Assembly: GCA_028561875.1 (NCBI GenBank)
Contig: JAQQTI010000001.1
Location: 434,001 to 498,000 of the forward strand
Direction of reading: 5' to 3'
Length of the DNA: 64,000 nt
Origin: Methanomassiliicoccaceae archaeon COG_1
GTDB lineage: Archaea; Thermoplasmatota; Thermoplasmata; Methanomassiliicoccales; Methanomethylophilaceae
Shown here: piece by piece, positions 25,876 through 35,534 of the stretch
Numbering within the stretch: position 1 is the first letter of the stretch
Layout of the letters: each line of letters begins with the position of its first letter
Notes under the pieces: generated by a model
The model's input: only the letters and a program-made list of their open reading frames with translations
What the model was told of the DNA's origin: nothing
The model's database searches: none
Program-made: the position numbers and the translations under genes

Positions 25876-26819
25876 TCGAAGCGGGACTGCTCGACTTGGA
25901 CCACAGGATAAGGGCGGAGGGCGGTTCCCTATGCATCCCCGTACTGGCCGATTCCTTCGAAGGTTACCGGGCGGAGACCGCCGACGTTCCCGAGCAGCCG
26001 CGCCGTGAGACGGACTACAAGGAGCTGGCGAACGTGCCCTCGGAGCTCAAGTGCCTTCTGCCCAGCTCGTACGACGTCATCGGCGACGTCATCGTCGTAA
26101 AGCTCGCCGATGAGCTCACGCCCTACGAATCGCAGATCGCAGAAGCGTTGCTTGCGACGGTGAAGAGCGTGCGCGCAGTGTTCCTCGACACCGGGGTGCA
26201 GGGCGAGTTGCGCATCCGCGGGCTGAAGAAGATTTCCGGTCGGGGGGAGTCCGAGACGGTCCACAAGGAGTCGGGCGTGAGACTCATGACCGATCCGTCT
26301 CTGGTGTACTTCAACCCCCGCCTGGCCACCGAGCGCGAGAGGGTCGCTTCTCTCGTGGCGGACGGAGAGGTAATAATAGACATGTTCGCCGGGGTCGCCC
26401 CCTTCGGGACGGTGATCTGCAGGCACGCGAATCCTAAGGCCGTCTACTCGATAGACCTCAACCCGGAGTGCCTCCGTTTCATGGAGGAGAACATCCGCAT
26501 GAACGGAATAGGGAATATGGTGCCGATGATCGGCGATTCTGCCGAGCTTGTGAAGGGTCTGCCGAAGGCCGACCGCGTCATAATGAACCTGCCGCAGTCC
26601 GCAGACGAGTTCCTCGTCTACGCACTCGGCGCGGCGAAGCCCGGCGCCACTGTGCACATGCACAAAATCCTTGAACGCGGCGATCTTCGTTCATTCGAGG
26701 AGCGCATCGTCTTCGACATGCGCGAGGCCGGCTACGGCATTTCCGTGGCTCGTGTCTCCGAGCTCAAGACCTACTCGCCGACGATGAGCGTCTACGTCTT
26801 CGATATCATCGCTTCTTGA
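25818..26819 (+). CDS. trm5: tRNA (guanine37-N1)-methyltransferase aTrm5
   Basis: Forms m1G37 in tRNA. The protein has 333 residues. The N-terminal D1-like region is followed by the class I SAM domain with IDMFAGVAPFGTVI, YSIDLNPECLRFMEENIRMN and the catalytic-pocket motif MNLPQSADEFL. This combination is diagnostic of Trm5. The end converges with dcd, overlapping by 14 bp. Confidence 0.93.
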   Translation: MARCIRVPAAEGEGVRKRLIEAGLLDLDHRIRAEGGSLCIPVLADSFEGYRAETADVPEQPRRETDYKELANVPSELKCLLPSSYDVIGDVIVVKLADELTPYESQIAEALLATVKSVRAVFLDTGVQGELRIRGLKKISGRGESETVHKESGVRLMTDPSLVYFNPRLATERERVASLVADGEVIIDMFAGVAPFGTVICRHANPKAVYSIDLNPECLRFMEENIRMNGIGNMVPMIGDSAELVKGLPKADRVIMNLPQSADEFLVYALGAAKPGATVHMHKILERGDLRSFEERIVFDMREAGYGISVARVSELKTYSPTMSVYVFDIIAS

Positions 26820-27291
26820 GCGGGTCGAGGGTCACCCCGGTCTGTCCCTGGTAATGCCCGCTCCTCTTCGCGTAGCTCTTCTCGCTGAGGGAGGACATGT
26901 CCTGGAACACGATTTGACAGTACCTTTCACCGATGGGTATCTCCACTTCGTGGCCGGAGCTGTTGTAGGAGCCCAAGGTGAGCGTCCCTTCGAATCCTGC
27001 GTCCACCATGCCAAAGGCGGCGATTACGCCCTTCCTGATCCACGTCGTGCGCATCCAAAGGGTGCCACAGACGTCGTCGGGCATCCTCACCCTCTCGATG
27101 GTCGAGACGAAGAACATCGTGTGCGCCGGGACCTTCACCGTATCCCCGCGGTGGATTTCCCCGTCGATGGAGATTTCCGCGACGCGGAGGTCGTACCCGT
27201 TAGGCGTAAGGCTCTTCTCGCTGTATCCGTAGATGCCGATGCGGCCGCTTTCGATGCCGGACAGGATATCCCTGTCGGAAAGTATCGTCAT
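26806..27291 (-). CDS. dcd: dCTP deaminase
   Basis: Supplies dUTP for thymidylate synthesis. The protein has 161 residues from the ATG at 27291 (MTILSDRDI). Recognisable motifs are LTPNGYDLRV, RTTWIRKGVIA, DAGFEGTLTLGSYN, ERYCQIVF and the C-terminal HYQGQTGVT. It may be the bifunctional dCTP deaminase/dUTPase, which sequence alone does not settle. A longer frame to 27372 lacks homology. Confidence 0.95.
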   Translation of the reverse strand: MTILSDRDILSGIESGRIGIYGYSEKSLTPNGYDLRVAEISIDGEIHRGDTVKVPAHTMFFVSTIERVRMPDDVCGTLWMRTTWIRKGVIAAFGMVDAGFEGTLTLGSYNSSGHEVEIPIGERYCQIVFQDMSSLSEKSYAKRSGHYQGQTGVTLDPLKKR

Positions 27292-27322
27292 GGGGGAGCG
27301 ATGGCACTGTTTGGATAATAGG

Positions 27323-28603
27323 TTACCTGAACCTCTGGCGGTTCGCGATGACGTTGAGGACGCCGTCCACAATCCGCGTGGTCCCGCCGAGACCGATTCC
27401 GGGGCAGGGGTCGACGTGCACGAAACTCAGGCCGGGGGCCTCGACGTCCACCGAGCCCTGCGCCACGCCCCTCGATACGGCGGAGGAGCCGATGCTCGCC
27501 GAGGAGAGGATGACGTCGGCGCCGGTGTTCTCGGGGTCGTCCCCGACGGGGATGCCGAGGGAGTCGAAGTACTCCACCACCCTTCCCCCCCACTCCTTAC
27601 CGTTCGGGCATCTCACCGCCACGGGCACCATGCCGAGATAGGAGTACAGGAACCGGGACAGGGCGTACGCCGTGGACCCATCGGCGAGGACCGAGAACGT
27701 CCTGCCTCTCGGCAGGAGGTGGGCAGACTCCATCGCGAGCATCGCCGACGCGGCGCGTCCCCTCCCATCAGCTATCTTCCCCAGGGCGGGGGAGGGGTCC
27801 TTCCCGAGCGCATCGCAGACACACTCCACCCACCCCTCAAGGGAGTCGAATCCCACCGGGGCGCCCTCGGGGGAGGCGACGTACGGTACGCCGAACCTAT
27901 CCTCGTAGCCCTTCGCCGTGTCCTCCCCCCACTCGGGGTGGACGAGCGCGTTGAGTTCCGCGTCCGCCGACCTCCTTATGTCCTCCACCGACCACCCCGC
28001 GCCGATGACGCAGTTCACCTCGATGCCGCAGAGGCTCAGGAGATGTGTCAGGTCGGCGGCGGTGTCCTTCCAGCCGAGGTGGAGGATGCTCAGTCCGACG
28101 AGGTTAACCCCGTGGCGTTCGCCCTGCTCCGGGACGACGACGTCCGTGATCGCCCTGACGGCGTCCTGGAACCCTTCCGCCGCGGTGCCGGAGTACCGCG
28201 CGTGATCGACTGCCACCGTCGGTATGTCTCCCTTCAGCACGGCGAGGTCCTCGCCGATGAGTGACGCCCCCGGCGAGTTCACCACCGAGATCAGCGACGG
28301 CGACATCCTTCTGATTTTGGCGTATACATCCTTCAGCCGGTCGGCGCCGCCGGTGACGAACTTCCCCATGTCGAGGTAAGTACAGGGGATGCGCGGCTGC
28401 CCGAAGAAGTACTCGTCGCCGAAGCGGAAGACGTTCCTCGACACGGCCGACCCGGTACGGCACCTGTAGGCCGCCTCCGAAGCGCTCGCAGGGTAGTACT
28501 TGCACCCGGTTGGCCCGTGGAGTATCGTGTAGCCGTCGGCCACGCCCTCAAGCCCCATAAGAAGGCCGAGGAAGCTCTCCGGCCTCTCGTCGTCTAGCGG
28601 CAT
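27323..28603 (-). CDS. Nitrogenase component-1-like protein (second subunit)
   Basis: A 426-residue NifD/NifK/CfbD-fold protein. Conserved parts are [14 protein letters not shown] (Cys34), [28 protein letters not shown] (Cys74), [20 protein letters not shown] and the C-terminal [11 protein letters not shown]. It lacks the N-terminal GCAF cysteine, and a Ser/Asn replaces the third cluster cysteine (the usual TC..xIGDD). It therefore probably contributes fewer cluster ligands than its partner, as in the DPOR NB pair (inference). The start at 28603 has a strong GGAGGA site just upstream and overlaps the fusion gene by 56 bp. Function is unknown. Confidence 0.85.
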   Translation of the reverse strand: MPLDDERPESFLGLLMGLEGVADGYTILHGPTGCKYYPASASEAAYRCRTGSAVSRNVFRFGDEYFFGQPRIPCTYLDMGKFVTGGADRLKDVYAKIRRMSPSLISVVNSPGASLIGEDLAVLKGDIPTVAVDHARYSGTAAEGFQDAVRAITDVVVPEQGERHGVNLVGLSILHLGWKDTAADLTHLLSLCGIEVNCVIGAGWSVEDIRRSADAELNALVHPEWGEDTAKGYEDRFGVPYVASPEGAPVGFDSLEGWVECVCDALGKDPSPALGKIADGRGRAASAMLAMESAHLLPRGRTFSVLADGSTAYALSRFLYSYLGMVPVAVRCPNGKEWGGRVVEYFDSLGIPVGDDPENTGADVILSSASIGSSAVSRGVAQGSVDVEAPGLSFVHVDPCPGIGLGGTTRIVDGVLNVIANRQRFR

Positions 28604-30746
28604 CTCTCCTCCATCCCTCCTCCGCCGGGGCCAACATGCCCCGCGCTATGTCCTCGGCCAGCCACCTACCCGCATATGGGTCGGAGGCGGGGGCGTAGGG
28701 AAGCCGGGACTGGTAGATGCGCGTGTCGACGTCGGCCGCCGCCGGGGAGAGGAGGACGTCGGGCATCAGCCCGTCTATCTCCCTCATGATGCGCGGCACG
28801 TCGGACATTCTCACGACGTCGAATCCAGCCTCGTCGGCCATCGAGCGCAGGTCATCCACGTAATCCGAGCATTTGACGACGTACGCCCTTAAGATTCTCA
28901 TCCCCGCCGCCTCGACGGCCTCCCTTACCCATGACACGTCGGAGCTTACGGACACGGCACAGCACGTCCTGCCCTCGAGGACGGAGCGGGGGCCCTCCAT
29001 CGCCGCGGCGAAGCGTCCCCTCACCTCTTCTTCGAGCGCCGCCGCCTTCCTCTCCTTACCGAAGAATCCGCCAACACAAGATATCCATCCACACGCTCCG
29101 GAGACGCCGCCGCGGACCGGTGCGGCGAGGGTCGGTATACCGTACTCGTCAGAGAAGAAACGGCAAATCTTGTCGGTGAACGCATCGGTGTTCAGGCGGA
29201 GGCAGGCACAGGCCCGCGGCGCATGGGCGAGCCCTTCGATGTCGGTCATGCCGGGAAGCACGCAGCCCACTTTGATATCCATCCTGGCGAGGAACAGTTC
29301 CACCTCCTTTATTTCCGCGCGGGAGGAGCTCGACATAGTTTTGGCACCGATGAGGTTCACGGAATCCGGCATCCTCCTCCCGGGGGCACCGAACCCCCTC
29401 ACCAGTCCTATGCCCGCATCGATGACGCCCTGCATGAAATCGCCGGCGGCGTTGCCGTCCTCGTCGAGGACGATGACCTTCGTGCCGGGATACTCGTTCT
29501 CGATCTGCCCCGCAACGGCGCGTGCGTCGTCGCCGATGATCCCGGGCGGGCACCCGGTGATGACGGCGAAGCACCTCTTACCGGCGGCGGCCTGCTTCCT
29601 CATTACCTCGTGTAGCCCCTCCGCACCGCCGAAGATCATCGCCTTCTCGTCCATATATGTGCAGGCCGCGTCCGGGTCCTCGTACGTCCTCGCAACCTCG
29701 TACCCGCGGAGCCTGGCGCCCTTGGCGCAGTTGCTGTCAAGCTGTATGGTGAAGTGGGCGCAGCTCTTCGGCGAATGCAGGATGGTGGTGAGTCCCTCTA
29801 CGGAGGTGCACACCGATGACGCGCCGGAGAATGCGCACCCGTTCAGAGGCTCGCCGAACTCCACGTTCCGCGAGGCGTAAGGCGTCCTCTTCCTGCCCGC
29901 GGCCCTCTCCGCCGCGGGCAGTTCGGCGCGTGACACCCTCCCGGCGGTCCGTCCGAGGATGAGCCTCTCGAGCTCCCCTTCCTCGATATGCCTTCCTGCG
30001 TACCTCTTTCCCTCCGTCACCTTCCTCGCAAGCTCGCGGAAGGACCCGGCTATGTCCGAGTCGGGCGCCATTTGCACGACGGTCATGCCCATCCTTTCCG
30101 CCTCCATGAACATGTTGGAGCGGGCGAAGCGGGCGATGATGGGCACGCCCACCGCCTCAGAGAAGCGCTCCACGCGGTCGACCTCCCCTTTGTCGCCCCG
30201 GCTGTTGAATATGATTCCCCCGATGCGGCCGGTGTTGTAGTTCGCCGCCCCGCGGAGGATGTTGTTCGCGGCGTAGATCGACATGAACTCGCCGGAGGTG
30301 ACGATGTACACTGTGTCGGCATAGCCGTTCCTCATCGGCACGGCGAACCCGCCGCACACGACGTCGCCGAGGACGTCGTACAGGGTGATGTCCGCGGATA
30401 CGGCGTCCGAGCCCAGGTCCTCGAGGAGGCCGAAGGCGGTGATTATCCCCCTCCCGGCGCAGCCAACGCCGGGCTCTGGTCCGCCCGCCTCCACACAGAG
30501 GCAGCCGCCGTAGCCCTCGGCGACGACGTCGCCCAATCTCCTGTCCTCCGGCCGGGTGGCGCGCAGGTAGTCGAGAACGGTGCTCTGCACGTTGCCCCCG
30601 AGCAGCGAGCGGGTGGAGTCGTGCTTCGGGTCGCAGCCGATCTGCAACACCCTCACGCCCATCTCCCCAAGGGCCGCGGTGAGGTTCGATGACACCGTCG
30701 ATTTCCCTATCCCGCCCTTGCCGTAAACGGCTATCTTCCTGCCCAT
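28548..30746 (-). CDS. NifH-like / nitrogenase component-1-like fusion protein
   Basis: A 732-residue two-domain protein. Residues 1-265 are a complete NifH-type ATPase: Walker A GKGGIGKS (9-16), GCDPKHDST, cluster ligands Cys96 in [10 protein letters not shown] and Cys131 in DVVCGGF. After a linker, residues ~295-732 are component-1-like, with cluster cysteines Cys304 (LNGCAFSG), Cys329 (SPKSCAHF) and Cys399 ([12 protein letters not shown]). Reductase and catalytic subunit are normally separate, so the fusion is unusual. The gene lies between cobA and a second component-1 gene. Candidate roles are tetrapyrrole reduction (CfbCD-like) or a new reductase; the evidence does not choose between them. 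Confidence 0.9.
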   Translation of the reverse strand: MGRKIAVYGKGGIGKSTVSSNLTAALGEMGVRVLQIGCDPKHDSTRSLLGGNVQSTVLDYLRATRPEDRRLGDVVAEGYGGCLCVEAGGPEPGVGCAGRGIITAFGLLEDLGSDAVSADITLYDVLGDVVCGGFAVPMRNGYADTVYIVTSGEFMSIYAANNILRGAANYNTGRIGGIIFNSRGDKGEVDRVERFSEAVGVPIIARFARSNMFMEAERMGMTVVQMAPDSDIAGSFRELARKVTEGKRYAGRHIEEGELERLILGRTAGRVSRAELPAAERAAGRKRTPYASRNVEFGEPLNGCAFSGASSVCTSVEGLTTILHSPKSCAHFTIQLDSNCAKGARLRGYEVARTYEDPDAACTYMDEKAMIFGGAEGLHEVMRKQAAAGKRCFAVITGCPPGIIGDDARAVAGQIENEYPGTKVIVLDEDGNAAGDFMQGVIDAGIGLVRGFGAPGRRMPDSVNLIGAKTMSSSSRAEIKEVELFLARMDIKVGCVLPGMTDIEGLAHAPRACACLRLNTDAFTDKICRFFSDEYGIPTLAAPVRGGVSGACGWISCVGGFFGKERKAAALEEEVRGRFAAAMEGPRSVLEGRTCCAVSVSSDVSWVREAVEAAGMRILRAYVVKCSDYVDDLRSMADEAGFDVVRMSDVPRIMREIDGLMPDVLLSPAAADVDTRIYQSRLPYAPASDPYAGRWLAEDIARGMLAPAEEGWRRDAARRREAGELPRPSYGA

Positions 30747-30750
30747 GCTA

Positions 30751-31296
30751 TCAGTACTCTATGCCCGCCCGGGCGCCGGTCCCGTCGCGGAACGGGTGTT
30801 TCACGAGCTTCATCTCGGTCACGAGATCGGCGTAATCGACCAGGTCCTGCGAGGTGCATCTTCCGGTGAGCACGACCTCGACTTGCTTGGCGCGACGATC
30901 GAGGACCCTGATGAGGTCCTTCGCCTCCAGAAACCCCATGCGCACGGCGTTGTTCGCCTCGTCGAGTATGACGATGTCGTACTCCCCGCTCCGCAGGACC
31001 TCGTCGGCTTTGGCGAGGGCGGTCTTCGCGCTCTTGACGTCCTCCTCCCGGGTGACGGCCCGGCCAGACATGTGGTCGAGCCCCATGGGCAGTATGGTTA
31101 TGCCGTCCACCCTCTCCGCCATCGCCTGTTCGCCGCAGTCCCCCGCGGGCTTGAGGAACTGGATCATCACGACCCTGAGTCCCCGTCCGGCGGCGCGGAA
31201 GGCGAGCCCAAGAGCCGCCGTGGTCTTCCCCTTACCGTCTCCCATGTAGAGCTGGACGAGGCCCAGCTCCCTCCTCGTATCATCATCCGCCGACAT
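30751..31296 (-). CDS. cobA: Cob(I)alamin / cobyrinate adenosyltransferase (CobA/BtuR type)
   Basis: Adenosylates Co(I) corrinoids. The protein has 181 residues, with P-loop [14 protein letters not shown] (19-26), [23 protein letters not shown] and VVLTGRC, all typical of CobA/CobO/BtuR. It is the first gene of the leftward operon, five bases before the NifH-fusion start. This links that complex to corrinoid chemistry by context. A TATA box (CTTTAAATAC, near 31319-31328) lies about 27 bp before the ATG, implying a leaderless start. Confidence 0.94.
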   Translation of the reverse strand: MSADDDTRRELGLVQLYMGDGKGKTTAALGLAFRAAGRGLRVVMIQFLKPAGDCGEQAMAERVDGITILPMGLDHMSGRAVTREEDVKSAKTALAKADEVLRSGEYDIVILDEANNAVRMGFLEAKDLIRVLDRRAKQVEVVLTGRCTSQDLVDYADLVTEMKLVKHPFRDGTGARAGIEY

Positions 31297-31424
31297 GGCC
31301 TCAATATCGGCCTAGATTGTATTTAAAGTCTCATCGGAGCCCCATGGCGCCAGGATCCTGGCACATGATACATCCACCATCCGCTATCTTGATATTCTTT
31401 TCCCACATACACGGCCCGGATAAC
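31297..31424. promoter_or_regulatory. Divergent promoter region cobA / cobD
   Basis: 128 bp separate the two corrinoid operons. The leftward TATA is CTTTAAATAC at 31319-31328. The rightward TTGATATTC at 31389-31397 is about 30 bp before the cobD ATG. A shared regulator is plausible but no operator repeat was identified. Confidence 0.5.
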
Positions 31425-32543
31425 ATGGACGTGAAGCCCAGGAAGGAGGTCGCGGAGCTCCCGGAGGCTGTCCACGGTGGGCAGGCTTGGAAGCTCACCT
31501 GCGTGGAGGACTACAGCCAGAACCTGAACCCCCTCGGGCCCCCGGAGGGGCTCGCCGACGAGATAGCCAAGGCGTACGGCTGCCTCGGCCATTACCCTGA
31601 CGTGGAGTGCACGAGAGCCAGGGAGGCCATCGCGGCCTATTACGGGCTCGGGAAGGAGAACGTCGTCATGGGTGCAGGGTCCTCGGAGATTATCCGCAAC
31701 TTTCCGATGACCTTTCTGGAGCCCAGCGACCGCGTCCTCATGTTCTCGCCGACCTTCGCGGAGTACGCCAGACAGTGCGGAATCATGGGCGTCAGGGCCG
31801 ACGTCGTCGAACTCCTCCCCTCCAACGACTTCCGCATCGACCGCAACGCCCTCACCGACGCCCTCGACACCCGGCAGCACAAGGCGCTCTGGCTCTGCAA
31901 TCCGAACAACCCGACCGGGAGGATGGAGAAGCGGGCCGACCTCCTCGACATCGTCAGGGAGTGCGAGGAAATCGGCACGATGGTATTCCTCGACGAGACC
32001 CTGCTCAGCCTGTGCAAGGATGCCGAGAGCACCTCGCTGATTCCCTTCGTGGACGATTTCTCCAATCTAGTCATCGCCAAATCGTTCACCAAGAGCTTCG
32101 CGATCCCGGGCCTGAGAATCGGCTATGCGCTGACCAACCCCGCCATCGCGAGGGAGATGCAGAAGGTCAGCCTCCCGTGGAATCTCGGTGCCATCGAGCA
32201 GCATGCGGCAGCGTACCTAATCAGTCTTCGCGCGAACTACGTCTCCGAGGCGGCGATCACCCTCCGCAAGGAATCGGAAATAATGCAGAGCCAGCTCGAC
32301 TCCGTGATGTTCCCGGTTGGGCCGGTCTCGGACTCGTTCTTCTACTTCGTCCCGGTCTCCCAGTTCGGCATTACCGGCGAGGACATGCAGAGGCAGATGC
32401 TCAAGAACGGGATCATGGTGCGCGACTGCGCCTCCTTCGGCCCCCAGTTCAAGGACTACATCCGCTACTGCGTGAAAGGGAGGGAGCAGAACGCCACCTT
32501 CCTCGCGGCGGCCGAGAAAGTAATGACCGCGTTGGGCCATTGA
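31425..32543 (+). CDS. cobD: L-threonine-O-3-phosphate decarboxylase CobD-like aminotransferase
   Basis: A fold-type I PLP enzyme that makes the aminopropanol phosphate linker of cobamides. The protein has 372 residues. YSQNLNPLGPPEGL near the N-terminus, GAGSSEIIRNFP, LCNPNNPTGRM, VFLDETLLSLC and the PLP lysine in IAKSFTKSFAIPGLRIGY fit CobD rather than HisC. Its place at the head of cbiB-cbiZ-cobS-cobY agrees. The ATG at 31425 is favoured by TATA spacing over an upstream frame extension. Confidence 0.9.
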   Translation: MDVKPRKEVAELPEAVHGGQAWKLTCVEDYSQNLNPLGPPEGLADEIAKAYGCLGHYPDVECTRAREAIAAYYGLGKENVVMGAGSSEIIRNFPMTFLEPSDRVLMFSPTFAEYARQCGIMGVRADVVELLPSNDFRIDRNALTDALDTRQHKALWLCNPNNPTGRMEKRADLLDIVRECEEIGTMVFLDETLLSLCKDAESTSLIPFVDDFSNLVIAKSFTKSFAIPGLRIGYALTNPAIAREMQKVSLPWNLGAIEQHAAAYLISLRANYVSEAAITLRKESEIMQSQLDSVMFPVGPVSDSFFYFVPVSQFGITGEDMQRQMLKNGIMVRDCASFGPQFKDYIRYCVKGREQNATFLAAAEKVMTALGH

Positions 32544-32544
32544 C

Positions 32545-33585
32545 ATGGACCTATGGTTCGACGGGGCCCTCATGGCCGTCGGCGCGATGCTGATCGACCG
32601 CTACGTGGGGGACGTGTCCAATCGCTATCACCCGCTTCGGTGGATGGGCAACATTCTCGATGCCCTCGACCGGAGGGTATAGGACCGGGAATCCCGGTGG
32701 TGCATCCTGTACGGGCTGCTATCTTACCTCGCGGTGCTCCTGCTCTTCGGCGCGGCCGCTCTGGCGGTCTGCGTCCTTGCGAAATACGGGCTGTCCGGCG
32801 TTCTGGAGTTCGAGGTGTTCGGCAGGACCGGCGACCTCGGGGAGGTCCTGTGGGTGGCCCTGTCCGCCCTGTTCCTCAAGGTCACCTACTCCCTCTTCCT
32901 GTTCCGGAAGCTCTGTCGCCCCATTGAGGCCGACCTCCTCCGCGGCGACCTGGATGCAGCCGCCGACAAGACGCAGATGATGGTGAACCGCAGGACGCGC
33001 GGCATGGACCGCGAGCACATAGCCTCCTCCTGCTGCGAGACGATCTCGGAGAACCTGGTCGACAGTGTCCTCTCCCCCCTGCTCTACTTCGGCCTGCTCG
33101 GCCTCCCCGGGGCGCTGATTTTCCGCTGCACCAACCTCATGGACGCCATGTGGGGGAGGAGGGACGAGAGGTACGAGCGTCTCGGGAAGTTCCCCGCCCG
33201 TCTGGACGACGCGCTGGGGTTCGTCCCTTCGAGGCTGTCCCCCGCATTCGTCTGGCTGGCGGCAAGGCTGTCGCGCATGGAATCGGGGGGGAAGGCGATG
33301 GCCGCCGCGCGGCGCGAGCATGCCAAGACGCCCAGCCCGAACAGTGGCTGGCCCATGGCCGCCTCGGCGGCGGCGATGGGGGTCAGCTTCGAGAAGGCTG
33401 GAGTGTACGTGATGGGGGAGGGGCCGCTGCCCTCCATCGGTGACATCGCCGTGTGCTACCGTCTTATAGAAAGGGCGTCCTTACTGTTCCTCGTAATAGC
33501 GGTCGTCCCGCTAGCGATGCTCTTCGGAATCCACGTCCAGGTGGCCGTCGAGGAGTTCTTCGGCGGACTGATCGGAGTGTGCTGA
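32545..33585 (+). CDS. cbiB: Adenosylcobinamide-phosphate synthase CbiB with one in-frame amber codon
   Basis: Attaches aminopropanol (phosphate) to cobyric acid at the membrane. The frame starts at ATG 32545, one base after the cobD stop. It reads MDLWFDGALMAVG...HPLRWMGNILDALDRRV, meets TAG at codon 46 (32680-32682), then continues without another stop to TGA (346 residues counting the amber). Downstream are CbiB hallmarks: CCETISENLVDSVLSPLLYFGLLG, TNLMDAMWGRRDERYERLGKFPARLDD and several membrane segments. Both sides of the TAG are CbiB-like, and the TAG falls in a variable loop before the first long membrane helix. I infer pyrrolysine read-through rather than a pseudogene. Confidence 0.85.
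32680..32682 (+). other. In-frame TAG (probable pyrrolysine) in cbiB
   Basis: Codon 46 of cbiB, between LDRRV and DRESRWCILYG. The conserved HP.R.MG motif precedes it and the rest of the enzyme follows in the same frame. Confidence 0.7.
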
Positions 33586-33586
33586 T

Positions 33587-34693
33587 ATGAAGTACGTCGA
33601 ATGCACCGAGGTGCGCGAGGAGGACGGGGAGATGGCCACCGCCATCATCCGTCTGTCGGAGAGGATGGATGTCCTCAGCAACGCTCCTCTTAACGGCGGG
33701 CACTGCCTTACTGACACCATTTTCATCATGCAGGTCTCGCACGACTACGACGACCCCGACTACCTGGGCGACCTGAGGAGGAAGAGGGAGCAGTACGGGC
33801 TCCCCGCGGATTCCGTCGGGTTCATGACCGCAGCCGAAGTGAAGTACGTGTTCTCCACTGCGGAAGAGGGGTGCGGGGACGATGCCGTCTTCGTCGCCGC
33901 CACCGCCGGCGTCACGAACTGCGTGTGCGCGGGCGACGAGCTCGACAACTGGGAGCGGAGGAAGGCCCATTCGCGGGAGATCTACGAGAGGCTGGTAGCG
34001 GGGACGATCAACATCGTCGCAGTGTCCTCTCTCCCTCTCACGAACGGGGCGAAGGCGAACCTCATGATGCCCATCGTCGAGGCGAAGACCCTCGCCATGT
34101 CCGACCGCGGGTTCGGGGAGACGGGGACCACCTCCGACGCGGTGGCAATCGTGTCGCCGGTCTCCGAGGACAGGGCTAGGTTCGCCGGCACCGGCACCCC
34201 GCTGGGCATTGCCGCGGCGAGGGGTGTGAGGAGAGCGGTCGCCGAGTGCCTGGAGAACCGCGGCGAGGCCCCGATCCCGAGGGACGCCCTCGACATGCTC
34301 GGCATGGCTGGCGTGGATGCCGGCATGCTCTGGGACGTCGCCGCCGCCCTCGGCCTCGAGGGATCAGCGAAGGACGAGTTCGAAGGGACCGTGGGGGAGA
34401 TGGCCTCAGACCCCGACATCCGCACTCTGGTGTATGGTGTCCTTTCAGCGGGCCTCTTCGCCGAGAGGGACGGTGCCATGGTACGGGAGGGTACGCCCGA
34501 GGTCATCGCCGACGGCACCCTCGCAATTCTCATCGCCTCGCGCATCTCCGAGGAGAGAGGGAGCGACTCCGCCGTTGATGCCATCGGCCTCCGTCCCCTT
34601 GAGGGCAGGGGAGTCCCGGAGTACGCCGAGGCCGCCGCCTACGGGCTCGCCGCTGGTGTCGTCGCCTACCTGACGGGGTTCTCGGATGACTGA
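33587..34693 (+). CDS. cbiZ: Adenosylcobinamide amidohydrolase CbiZ
   Basis: Cleaves the aminopropanol linker of salvaged (adenosyl)cobinamide to give cobyric acid, so that foreign corrinoids can be remodelled. The protein has 368 residues. Motifs VLSNAPLNGG, FVAATAGVTNCVCAG, TINIVAVSSLPLTNGAKANLMM and AKTLAMSDRGFGETGTTSDAVAIVS identify CbiZ. The ~130-residue C-terminal extension after residue ~225 is helical and unassigned. It sits between cbiB and cobS in the salvage operon. Confidence 0.92.
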   Translation: MKYVECTEVREEDGEMATAIIRLSERMDVLSNAPLNGGHCLTDTIFIMQVSHDYDDPDYLGDLRRKREQYGLPADSVGFMTAAEVKYVFSTAEEGCGDDAVFVAATAGVTNCVCAGDELDNWERRKAHSREIYERLVAGTINIVAVSSLPLTNGAKANLMMPIVEAKTLAMSDRGFGETGTTSDAVAIVSPVSEDRARFAGTGTPLGIAAARGVRRAVAECLENRGEAPIPRDALDMLGMAGVDAGMLWDVAAALGLEGSAKDEFEGTVGEMASDPDIRTLVYGVLSAGLFAERDGAMVREGTPEVIADGTLAILIASRISEERGSDSAVDAIGLRPLEGRGVPEYAEAAAYGLAAGVVAYLTGFSDD

Positions 34694-35534
34694 CGGGGAT
34701 CAGGTGCGGAAGGTTGGCGCCCTCGATGCACTCAAGGGGATGCTGTCGTTCTTCACGATTGTCCGCCTGAACGTCGGCGAGAGGGAGTTCGGCGCCATGG
34801 AGCGCAGCTTCTGGCTTGCACCCGTGATCGGCCTGCTCAACGGTCTCGTCGCCTTCCTTGCGCTGGTCCTCCTTGACGTCTGCGATGTCCCCGCCATGGT
34901 GCAGGCCGCGGTGGCCATCGCTGTCGTCTGTGCTTTCTCCAAGTTCCTGCACTTCGACGGCCTTGCCGACTTCGGCGACGGCATGGTCGTGTCGTCGGAG
35001 AGGAGGGAGGACCATGTCCGCGCTCTCAAGGACAGCCTCATCGGCGCGGGCGCGCTCGGCACCGCCGTCACCGTTACGTTGCTAACATTTGCCTGCTACG
35101 CCGGCCTCGCCTCGTTCGCGGCGGTGCCCCTGGCGGTCGTGCCGGCGGAGGTGCTCGCGAAGAACTCCATGGTCGCCGCCGCCGCTTTCGGCGAGCCAGG
35201 GGACGGGATGGCGTCCAGGCAGGTGTCTTGCACGGGAGCCAAGTCCCTAATCCTATCCGCCGTCCTGAGTGCCGTCCTTATCGCCACAACATGGCTCTTG
35301 GTGGGTCCCGTCGCAGGATGGCTCGGCCTGCACCATCCGGACATCGGCCCCGGCCTTGCCGTATGGATGGTGGCCCTCCCGCTACTCGCGTCCGTACTCG
35401 TCGGGCGGGCGATGGCGAGGGCCGCGAACAGGACGTTCGGATTCGTAAACGGGGACGTGCTCGGAGCGACCAACGAGGTCTCCCGCCCCTTCGTGCTCCT
35501 GGCCGCCCTGATTGTTCTGGGACTGGGGCTCTGA
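34686..35534 (+). CDS. cobS: Cobamide synthase CobS
   Basis: Adenosylcobinamide-GDP ribazoletransferase, an integral membrane protein of 282 residues that joins the lower ligand to the corrin ring. LKGMLSFFTIVRLNVG near the start, KFLHFDGLADFGDGMVVSSERREDHVRALKDSLIGAGA (the Asp-rich motif) and multiple membrane helices fit the family. It overlaps the cbiZ end by 8 bp and its stop touches the cobY start (TGATG). Confidence 0.95.
   Translation: MTDGDQVRKVGALDALKGMLSFFTIVRLNVGEREFGAMERSFWLAPVIGLLNGLVAFLALVLLDVCDVPAMVQAAVAIAVVCAFSKFLHFDGLADFGDGMVVSSERREDHVRALKDSLIGAGALGTAVTVTLLTFACYAGLASFAAVPLAVVPAEVLAKNSMVAAAAFGEPGDGMASRQVSCTGAKSLILSAVLSAVLIATTWLLVGPVAGWLGLHHPDIGPGLAVWMVALPLLASVLVGRAMARAANRTFGFVNGDVLGATNEVSRPFVLLAALIVLGLGL

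Noticed and set aside
32680-33585. cbiB as a pseudogene broken by a nonsense mutation
   Set aside because: No other lesion in 300 codons downstream, tight operon spacing, and the same phenomenon in nth and protein A.
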